Assembly (NCBI GenBank): GCA_012934845.2
Contig: WNNJ02003641.1
Location: 310,001-374,000 of the forward strand
Origin: Pomphorhynchus laevis
Lineage: Eukaryota > Acanthocephala > Palaeacanthocephala > Echinorhynchida > Pomphorhynchidae
Direction of reading: 5' to 3'
Length of the DNA stretch: 64,000 nucleotides
Of this stretch, positions 29,501 to 41,500 are shown in pieces (the first letter of the stretch is position 1; every line of letters begins with the position of its first letter). A program made the translations under genes and the position numbers. A model generated the notes under the pieces. The model made no database searches. It was not told the origin of the DNA and saw nothing but the letters and a program-made list of their open reading frames with translations.

Positions 29501-32500
29501 ATCTAAACTTATTTGTATTAAAAATAATAGTTTTAAATAATTATTGGATCAAAGAAGAGAGAACATTATTTTTGATCTTTCGATAAATTCTGTTAGCATA
29601 TTCAGAAAATTATCTTAAGTAATTTAAATTACATTAGGTAATTGTAAATAAATTGACTTTTATTTTCTGTAATTTTCTGAAGATGCTAACAGAAGTTAAC
29701 GAAATATCAAAAACAATTTTCTCTCTTCTTTGATCCAGCTCCAATAATTATTTAACTGGATTAAAGCATAACTTAATCTGTAATTATTTGATTTTTAGAA
29801 TCATCCAAAATTCTTGGTATTTTAATGTTCTGAAATCCCTACGAAAATTATCTTTGATATAAATTGCCATTATTTTAAGTCGTGAAATGTAAAGACTGAT
29901 CAATGATTTAACTTATGTTTCAATTTATAACAATGAAAATTTAAAATTTTTATCTTGGACGAATTGGATTCTGAATAATTTATCTTTCAATTTATTAGTT
30001 CACATTCATACTGGAATCATCTATGAACCATTAAGAATCAAATTACGCCTTTTATAAAAATCGTTTAGTCTTAGTAATCATATAAAAACATACTATGTTT
30101 ATTGAATATATTTTCCGGATCGTCATCGTGTTTAGCAATATAGTTTGGTTAATATATTTATTTCAAATATTATGTATGCTATCAATTTGAGTATCACTAC
30201 GAAAGAAATGGTAATTAAATCGTGGATACATTATTTTACATTCTACTTTCGAATATATAGCTTGCTCTTTTATTAATTAAATTTACTCTTCTAGATTAAT
30301 TCGCTCGTGTTATGCAATGACAATGTAATAACAATGAAAATTCTATTATTATTAGTAGTTTTAATGTAGTTTAAAGTAGAAGTTTATTACTATTTAGATT
30401 AGTAGTTTAGTAGTATTTTGGATTAAAGCGTTACGAAAGTCTATAATTATTTAAGTTTTGAAAATTATCCAAAATTCTTTGTATTAAAAATAGTATTTTT
30501 AATGTTCTGAAACCCCTACGAAAATTATTTGCTGTCATGAAATGTAAAGACTGATCAATGATTTAATAATTCAATATTTTTGAATAATATTCAAACATTA
30601 ATTGGAGTAAAATATTACTTAAGTCTGTAATTATTTGACTTTTTAGAATTATACAAAATTTCATAAACATATGAGATTAATAGGACATGATATTAAAAAC
30701 TGTAAATTATTTATTTTAGAACATATTATCGAAGAAAACATTTCAATATTAAATCAAAAACTATTAGAAAAAGAAGATTTTTGGATTAAAACGCTTAATT
30801 CCATGTACCCATTAGGATTGAATGACGTGGTACAAGGAATTGGCAGAAGTAGTATAATACATAATAAACAACTATATTATAATAATCCGGTTAAACGCAA
30901 ACCAAGAAGTCATGGTGATAAAAGGAATAGGAAAAATAGAGTTAAAAATATTAAAAAAGATATGTATATAAATGAACAATTAGAAATGTTAAAACAACTT
31001 TTAAGTGATAATAAGCTAAAAGATCTTTATGTAAATATAAGAAGTTTTTCTAAAGATATCATATGTTCAATAAATCAAAAATTAATTAACGACTATGATA
31101 GGCTAAGTTGTATAATAGACAGTTATTGTAATACAAAATACTATAATCATACAATAAATGTAAATAATAACAATAGAAAATATACATTAACCATAAACTT
31201 CATTAATAAATGTATAGATAACATAAATATAGCCGGACTTTTAAATAATTCTAAAAGTAAAGAAATAATAGGGTCAGATTTAAGTAAATATATTCCTAAA
31301 ATAAGGTATAAACTCCTACCACCATTAGGACGAAAAATTTGTAATTATAATAAAGAATTAAAATCAATATGTAACGATAATATTAGAAACATAATGGAAA
31401 CAGAATGCAATTGTAAAAGTCTTAGTTTTGATAAAATAAATGAACATATATGTACCCATAATCTAGAATTAATTGAAAATTGTGAATTAAGAAAGCTGCT
31501 ATCAAAAGGGTATAAATATAGATTAAATAACAACAACGACAAAAATAAAATTTACAGTTCGTTATATAATAACTTAAATGATTACTTTAGTAAGCTGATT
31601 AATAGTGAAAGCTCGAATATATCTAAGATAAAAATTTGGAAAGATTATATATTTGATAAAATTAAAAATAAAATGAAAATAACAAACAATTATAAAAGGA
31701 AAGATAAAATTAATAAAGATATGTATAAAGAACTTACTAAATTAAAGGATAACTATATAATAACAACTATTGATAAAGCTAATAATAACTTTGTCTTCAT
31801 ATGCAAAAAAGCTTTATTATGATATACTAATGAAAGAGGTTAATTCTAATGATTTAAATGTAAATCCAACATATGAACGTAGTGAGTTGAGTTTAGAAAC
31901 AATTATTACAAGTCACTGTTCTATAATGGATAAAAAGGGTATAAAGGTTGAATTAGATAATAAAACTATACCTATATTATATTGGAATCCAAAATTACAT
32001 AAAAATCCAATAAAACCTAGGTTCATATGTAGTGCGTTTAAATGTACATTAAAACCACTTTCTGTCTATATGAATAAAATACTTAAAGTAATTAAAGCAC
32101 ATTTTAAAAAATATTGCAAGGTAATCGAAATTAATACTGGTATAAAACACTATTTCAGTATTAATTCTACAAAAGAATTTTTAGAACAGACAAAAGGAAT
32201 AAATTTTCAAAATATAAATACATACGATTTTAGTACGCTTTATACAAATCTAGATTTAGTAGATATTAAAGAAGCGTTAGTAAAATTAATTAACCTTATA
32301 TTCGGAAAAAGATATACATATATATGTTATAATAATTATAACGCCTATCTAACAAAAATTAAACCATCAAATAAATATAAATATATGGATAAAATTGAAT
32401 TAATAGAATCCTTAAATATTTTGATAAATCAAAATTATTTAAAAGTAGGGACATCTATATTTAGACAAGTAAAAGGTGTTCCAATGGGTGGTAATAGTAG

Positions 32501-35500
32501 CCCAATTATAGCTGACTTGTTTTTAAGCTTTATAGAATATGAATTTGTTCATAACTGTGTAAAAACTAAATCTAAACAATATAAATATATGAAATATATG
32601 TTTCGATACATTGATGATATATGTGTATTTAATTCTAATAATTTTTATTCAATTAGTGAGCACATTTATCCAGAAAGCCTTATTCTTAACAAAACCAATA
32701 TTAATGATAAAGAAGGTGTATATCTAGATATGAACATTAAATTAACATTAACTAAAACTACTATTAATTTATATCGTAAAGATGACATATTTAAATTTAC
32801 AAGAAACATATTTTTGCATGAGCATTCATGCATACCATATAATATAAAATATAATACATTAAATAATGAAATTTTAAGAATTGCAACAATATGTAATGAT
32901 ATTGGCTTTCTTCAAAATCATTTAAATAATTTAATAGATACATATTTTAAACTAGGTTACTATAAAAATAACATCAAGCAGAAAATAGTAAAATATATAA
33001 ATCAACACAATAATATAAAGAATAAATTTAAACTCTTAAGTGGCAAATTTTTATGGATGGATAATAAATAATATACTTTGTATTAGAATAAGATACTAGA
33101 TAGTTATTTCAGAGGAAATACATCATTAGCATGTATTTGGCCCCGCTGCTATGTTGGGTAGAGGAGTTAGGGGCCGAAACCTGATAGCATAGCAGTTCCT
33201 CCTGATGACCTCTAATTCTTATTCTGATACAACGTCTGTTATTTATTAGTCAATTCATAAAAATGACGTTTATTTTAAATTTTATTTTTTATTTTTTATT
33301 TTTATTTTTAACTTGATTTAAATTATAGAAAATCTAAAAACAATTATTAATTTTATTATTTAATTATTAAATTTTGATTTAGCATTATTATGTTTTGTTT
33401 ATTTTATAATTATATAACAATAAGTAGACTCAGTTAGCTGATTTAATTTCTTCGTAAAAAACTGTAATTTTATGAGGTCGCTAACAAAGGTTAGCGAAAT
33501 ATCAAATAAAAACTTTCCTTTGTTTGATCCAGTTCTAATAATTCTTAAAAACACGATGATATATTAAATATATACACTATGATATAAACACTAATATTTT
33601 TATTTCAAATCTTATGTATGTTATCAATTTTCTGTTTGATTTTATTTTTAAAAATAAAAAGTATTCCTAGTTTAAAATATGTATCGTCTATCTTTTGAAG
33701 AAAGCCAATATCATTGCATATTATGACAATTATTAAAATTTCATTATTTTAAGAATTTAAAAATGTTCTTTGTTAAAAGTAGTTTTAATTGATGTTAATT
33801 TAATGTTTATATTTATTTATCATTAATATTGTTTTTATGTTTGAAGAAAACCAATATCGTTACAAATTGTTGCAATTCTTAAGATTTCATTATTTAATGT
33901 ATTATATTTTATATTATACGGTATGCATGAATGCTCATGCAAAAATATGTTTCTTGCAAATTTAAAATGATATCTTTAAAATTTTCCATCCATAAAAATT
34001 TGCCACTTAAGAGTTTAAATTTATTCTTTATATTATTGTGTTGATTTATATATTTTACTATTTTCTGCTTGATGGTATTTTTTAGTAACCTAGTTAAAAA
34101 TATGTATCTATTAAATTATTTAAATGATTTTGAAGAAAGCCAATATCGTTACATATTGTTGCAATTCTTAAAATTTCATTATTTAATGTATTATATTTTA
34201 TATTATATGGTATGCATGAATGCTCATGCAAAAATATGTTTATTGTAAATTTAAATATGTCATCTTTACGAAATAAATTAAAAGTAGTTTTAGTTAATGT
34301 TAATTTAATGTTAATTTAGGAATTATGAATCGTTATAATTCAAATCTTAGTATACTGGGATATGATATTTGCCTAAAATATTAAGTATAAAAACAGTGAA
34401 TATAATTAGAATTTAGAATAGTTTTTCATAACATTCAAATATGAATTAAAATTAGCTTCATAATGTATAGTAAACTCATCTGTAGAATTTCGCTGAACGC
34501 ATTTTTGTGCTTTTGATTGGAAGGTAAACCTTTCAAATATTGTATGATTTATTATGATAAACATTTATACTATAATATTTTTAAACAATAAAATCGTCTA
34601 ATTACATTTTAAATTTAGGAATCTTTATAATTCAAATCTGAGTATAATGGGATATGATATTTACCTTATGTTTAAACTCAGAGAATTGTATGAAAATATA
34701 TAAAAACAGCCTTGAATCAAATGAGAGTATATGCTTTTAGATCATTGATTAATGTTTCTGGGATTGATAGCGTAATTAAAAGAATGTCTCGCTTCAAAAG
34801 TCTATCAACGCTGTATGTCCTCAGAAGACAAAAATTTCGAATAATTTATTTTTATGTTTCAGGGACTTGTCTTTTAATAGAATTAAAGAATTTACCAAAC
34901 TGTACGACATTCTTTTGAATACAAAACTGCAAACTTTGTAAGTTATACATCGAATGTTTACAATGCAAATATATAATTGTGTAGGAACCTCTCCTTCAAT
35001 GAAATTGAATATCTTAAATATGTGAACGAAAATACGTCGATAATATTGTCTAACTCAATATTAGAAGTTTTGTAAGTATATGCAATGAAATATGAAATAC
35101 TATCATTGCTAGTTTCTTCAATATGAGCTTTTAATCTTTATTAAAGTTATTTTGATTAAATATTATACTTATATTATGTAATGCTTCCTCAAATTGTTGT
35201 TACACTGATCACGATTTTCAACAGGGACCTTTCGAATAACAAACTAACTCGGCTTGCAATACAATGGGTGTTAACCGCATCGCTTCGTGTTCTGTAAGTA
35301 TTTCTTGTAAACTCTTTAATTTTTGCTGACAACAATACCTTTGTACAGTAACTGTTCATATAATCAAATTCGTAATGTATATTTTAATGAAGCTTTTTTG
35401 CATGGGAATGGGCGCCAATTGTCTACATTGTAAGTGCTATCTTAAATTCAAAAAAATTAATTCGTTTGGTATGTCAAACAGAAATCTCGCGAATAATCAA

Positions 35501-38500
35501 CATTTGACTTTCATGGAAAACATATTTGACAAACTTACAAGCCTAACCGAAATGTTAGTACTAAAAGTTATCACTTAAAGTTATTATCAAAGTTATTCTT
35601 AAAGTTACAAGTTATTATTCTTTAAGTTATTATTATTTAACGAAACGATTTACTTTGAAATTATTATAATTTTAGTTAGCAAGTTTAATTTAAAAATTAA
35701 AATGTGATGTAGTCGTCGAATCGTTTTTAAGGCTACTTGTTTCATGCTGGTAACCCTGATAGCCGAGCTACTAATAAAATAATTAAATTCATTGAATTAA
35801 TTGATTGAAAAATAAATTATCAACACCAGAAATATTATTTTATTTAAATTTTTACAACTTTTCGATCATACAAAGTGACCGTTTAAATATATTAGTTTAC
35901 AAAAAAAAACGCAAAAAAGCAAAAAAAAAATAATGTTTGCTGATATATTTGGTCCTCGTGTGGGTTATTTGGTTCTTTTGCTGAGTTATTTGATTCTTTG
36001 CAAGTATTTTAACATCGTCGAACTCAATATGGTGTATTTTATTAAGGGAATGGTTCAAAATAGCAGATTATATGTCCCCTTTTAGTTCATTACGATGTTC
36101 CTTAATTCTAAGGAATTAAGGAACATCGTAATGGTCGTTTAGTCTGACCCACATAGGTTGCATCACATTATTTACATTTTATCTGATATGTGACACCTAA
36201 TGTTTGCTGAGTTATATGTTGCCTTTTGAACACAAATGCGTGGACAGTGAAATGTTGAACGAGATGACACTGTAGTCTTAGACAATCTTCAAAGTGAGTC
36301 AGGCTAAGGTTGCCATCGAAATACGATCACAAAAATATTTCACTTGGTCTTTTTTATTATGTGTAGATTTCAAGAATATTCTCTTTGATTTTTGATGATC
36401 CTGAATGATGGCTAAATTGGGGAATACACGATTTTAAAGGTTAGACATGATAGTCGATTTGCCATTCACCCGTTCACATTTATCTAAACAAATTTGCAAA
36501 TAGCCTCAACAAAGTTGCTGCCGATATCGTCTATTTGGATAATATATGAGTAGACTAGATAGGCGGATTCCACGTAATATTCGATTGGCGATAAAACTCA
36601 GTTATGATCTTATTTTTACGTCTAACCAGCACATCAGGAATGCGATTAATTGTTTGCAGTCCCTAGCTGTACCTATCATTGAATGACCGGATCTTTATTA
36701 TTAGAACGCTAATGATTGATCCCCTATTTAAAAACGTGTCGAAAACCATAAACACATCATCTACGTTCTTCCCTATAAGCGGAGAATCCATCGCAACTCG
36801 GTCGATTTGATCGAATACGTTCTTTTCAAAAATAGATGCTGATTTTTCAATGCACCACTTCAATTTCTATCTTCACTCAGAAATATTTAGTTTCGGATTA
36901 TCACATTTATCGAAAAAAAAACTTTGCAGCTATTTGCACACTAGATGTTAAAGAAACATTCGTAAATAATGAGATGGAATCCGCTGGTGCAAAGAAACAC
37001 ACATTAATTGATGACATTTGATATACTTTGCGAATTCAGTGTTAATTTATGTCCGAAATACATAAACGATTCAATTATTGGACGTAGTGCTAGGATTGGT
37101 TTGTGCAATTTTGGGAGCAGATATAAGTATCCAGCTGACGCACTTGTACGTCTAGCTTCGTTGTATCGAGGCTTGCTTTAACTTTCATTCTTTGCTCAAT
37201 TTTAACAATAGTTGGTTGAAAGCCTTTACTCTTTTGGGAGTTGAATCAGCGGATAATTAACGAACTTATTACTCATTAATAAGTTCTTATGTTCTTCATA
37301 TGAACATGTTGAATTCTCATGTTATTTTCTTCATGTTCTTATATCTAACTAGATCATCAGTTATCTATATATCTAACTAGATCAACATGATGTTGTATTA
37401 ATATTACATTATATGCAAATATAAAAATATTACAATTGCAAATATTATATAATATTAAATATTAATTTGTAGAAGGAAAAATAATATCCTGGATTTTTAA
37501 TTATTTTTCCATATTTAGTGATCTCAGTGAAACTAACCTAGCAAGTTATAGTCTTCTTGAAAATGTTGCTAATCTTTGCAAGATGTGAGTTTTTTAATTC
37601 CATTTAAATAATCGTAAATTTACTAAAACTGACTGCAATGGAAAATAAGATGATAAACTCTATTTTCAAGTGTTATGTTTAAAAACATGACACTTGAAAA
37701 GGACTATTGCAAATGTCCAAAAGTGTTAGACAGTAATTTTTTTTATTCTCTCGATGTTTAAACACTGTGTTCATTCTAAGAGAACATCGAAGATATCATT
37801 TTAGACATAATTTTTGTACTTATTTTAATGACTGATGTTACTACCATCAAGGCAAATATCAGTTATTACTTCAGATGATCTTAATATTCATTCAAAGACT
37901 TGGTCTAATTTAATAATCAGTTCATAAAAATTCAGAGTTATTAAAAATATTAACTCATGTTTATTTGAATATTTAAAATATTGAGAAATTAATATTTTAA
38001 AATTTTTGCATAGTACAAATTATAATGATTCAAATTAAACAAATATCAATCTACAAATTAAATTGATATTAACAACAAAGGAGTATATTATTGAAAACAT
38101 ATAATTATTATTTTTATTCTAGATTTTTACTGCAATTAAGAAACAAAAATATTTTCTTACAAATAAATAATGTAAGTCCTACATTATATATAACAAATTA
38201 TAGTATAAATTATACCCTGAATAGCGGCTACTTTAAAATTTCACTACTTTAAAATTTCACTACTTTAAAATTTCACTACTTTAAAATTTCACCACTTCCA
38301 AATTCCACTACTTCCAAATACTATTATCGTAATAATACGATAATAACGTAATAATAATGTAGTAATTTATTGAAGCCACTCAGCCTTTTGGCTTGGGTAT
38401 ATAATTATTTACATATAAAGAAGATGCATATTTTATAAAGAATAATATAAATACTTTATTTTTTTCTGATTGTGGCACGATATAATCCATACAGGTTTGA

Positions 38501-41500
38501 TCTTATCTTTGATACAGCAGGACGCTACTAATCAGTCTGGGTGGGTCTCATCAGCTGCTAACCCAGACCTACATTTCACGTTTCGACCCTTATTATCTAC
38601 TTACTCCGTACACTGGTGCTGATCGGATTTGAACTCAGGACGTCTGTATCGCGATTCAACGCTACATCCACTAGGCTGGCTGCTCCAGTGGTGTAGATAT
38701 ACATTTCTGTATATTACCTTTGGTAGGGGATCGTATTCTAACGATCTATTAGAAACCTACCTAGTTGTGTGATCCGCTAGCCGGATCACTAATATTTCTG
38801 TATATTACTTTTGGTAGGGGATCGTATTCTAACGATCTATTAGAAACCTACCTATTTGTGTGATCCGCTAGCCGGATATATACTTTAGTATATAAAGAAT
38901 ATTCTTATTTTTGAAAAGAATATGTTAACTTTTAAACGCACTGATATAAACACATTGTCTGTACACTGTATCGAATGAAACCGAATTTATAAGAAATATG
39001 AAGAGGAGAGAAAACCATCTCTATTTTAAAAATAGAGATGGTTTTTCATTTTCGGAGAGATTTGTTCTGCAGTTGCGTATATAATTGACCCCCGTGAATT
39101 ACAACAATATCTTTATATCTTGAAGGCACTAAGGTGTTAATCAAATTCCTTAATGTTAGAAATTTTCTACTCCTGATTTCGATTTTCGATTTGAACTATT
39201 AACCTTCGACGATGAAGGCTAATATATAAAGCATACATTATATGTAACAAATTAAACAAATTAAACAAATTTTAACAGATTATGTTAAAAGAATTGATTT
39301 ATCAAAATTATCTGAACTGCAACTGTAGAATAATTAAAGTAACGATTATTTTGTTGAAACGTTACTTATTTTGGTTCCTATGAATCAATAATGTGAGAAG
39401 AGAGCTTATATTATATTACTTAATAAGGTCGAGGATATTTCTTAATTGCTTATATTGCTCTTATATTGCTCTTACAATTGCTTATATTACTGAAAGAAGT
39501 AACACATGTGTTGGAATATGTGTTTTGCCCCGCTGCTATGTTGGGTCGAGGAATATGGGTCAAAACATGATAGCATAGCAGTTCCTTCCGTTGACATTTT
39601 ATAATTATTTTGATACAACGTATGTTATTTATTAGTCAATACGTGACTAACAAATACTCGTTAGTCAAAAATAAATTGGTTTATATGAAATCATAATAAT
39701 GAGTATAATAATGAGTATAATATGATATCATAAACATACTGATGACCTCTAATCCTTGTTCTGATACAACGTATGTTATTTATTAGTCAATTCATAAAAA
39801 TGACGTTTATTTTAAATTTCAATTTTAAATTTTAACTTGATATAAATATAAATTGTATAAAATCTTACATATAATTTTTTATTATTTATCTTTATTTTTG
39901 ATTTATATATAAAATACGTATACTCAGTTATCTGATAAGTAACATGATTTAATGAAAGTAATAATTAACAATAAAATATTAGAAAAATTTATTAATTCAT
40001 TAATTGATAACTTCAATTTTCGTAGTATATCTTATTAACATTTTAAAGTTAAGCAACTATCATGAATGCTCAATTAAAGTTAAATGTTTTAATGAAAGTA
40101 ATACCTAAATATTTAAATCAATAAATATATATTAAAAGTTAAAAATTTATTAAATGATTGCGTCTTTTTCTTTATATTTCTCATTTAGATATCTGAATCG
40201 CAATTCATTACGTGAATATGTTCGGTTCACATGCAAATACTATTCTGGATACGAAATGTTAGTAATCATTCTTTAACAGCGAATTACATATTTACAAATT
40301 TACACTCATTTTATTAACGTATTTTATGCTCGTATTAGGTCTACAAATACATTACACTAGCATGTTATGTATGTATTTGTAAAATGAAATTCTACCAACT
40401 TATTCAATTAAACCTTTACATTGCCTTACAAAATTAAAAATTACAATTTTTCACTACTCAACAGGATAGACTTTTTGAAATCTTCGTAGACTTATTGAAA
40501 TCGGAGGTAACGTGATTGTCAGTCAAGGATTAAAATTAGCTTTCGACTAACTCGAGGCGATTTCAAAAGTTTCGAGATTTACTTTCTCTACTGTAATAAC
40601 ATCATATCCTGTTGCCTTATTACAATAAGCACTGCTTAAAACACCCCCCTTTGAAGCTTCTATGGCATGCTCTACTCATTTGAAATGAAGATTAAGTGAA
40701 TATACTCCGGGATTCTCGCTGATGGCTGATCACCTAAGCTTATCTTAAGGTTCAAACTGACCAGGCTACTAGCACACTTTATTTCGTTCGCCTTTACCGA
40801 ATTGTTCTTATTTAGTCTATCACGTATGACTCATTAAGAAAGGAACGATGTTCAAGTGAAAAAATATCAACTTTGGTTGATGCAAATCTTTGTTTTTACG
40901 ACAAAGGATAAGTGAAATCGATATTAATATATTAACTGAACTGTACCGCCTTTCAATATCACTTGAGTTTATATTGTCACTCTAGAACAATAGCTTCAAG
41001 TAGTTAAAGTTCGAACTTGTAGTAACTTGTCTACAATCTGTATTATTATCATATTTGGCTTATATTGTATCCTTTAAGAATCCTATAGAATAGCTTACCG
41101 GTTATTTTAGGAAGAGTAAGATCCTATAATTGGAACATACTCTCCGATAACCATTCTTATAGGTTAGCATCACAACCTTACTGTTTCAGTCATTGTGAAC
41201 TTTGCCTTGCGTCAATGCAAACTTAAAGATCCTTATTAACCCTTACAAGCCTTTGAAATGAAAGGGTCCTAGATATTTCATTTCGAATAGCACTAGCATA
41301 GCAAATTTGATATTGCGAAGTTTGTTAACAACGCCAGTGGACTCTTCCAAAGTATTATATTTTCCATTTCTTCTAAGATTCTACTTCCACTTTGATAAAG
41401 CTAAAAAAATTCCGGGCATTAAAATACCTTTTTAATTTTTTGAATGATGTATTATTAATTAAATTTTTATTTTAATTAAAGAGATATTTTTCAAAACGGT

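Larger units (their letters stand above)
30661..33460 (+). mobile_element. Penelope-like element, Naiad-type (permuted domains), best copy, 5'-truncated
   Basis: This is the longest copy of the dominant family. It starts abruptly at about 30661 inside a local repeat that occurs intact at about 29.45, 29.76 and 30.42 kb, so the left edge looks like a 5' truncation junction. Order: tail of a GIY-YIG domain, a Cys-rich CxC region, PLE RT, stop at 33071, then a terminal region with the hammerhead-like junction (33085-33225), an AT-rich tract, and the family's end motif ACTCAGTTAGCTGATTT near 33440. GIY-YIG in front of RT with CxC is the layout described for Naiad/Chlamys PLEs; canonical PLEs carry it at the C-terminus. 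The coding part lies in two overlapping frames. Confidence 0.8.

Noticed and set aside
38230-38322. CRISPR-like array
   Set aside because: The 18-base units are contiguous with no spacers, so this is an ordinary tandem repeat in eukaryotic DNA.
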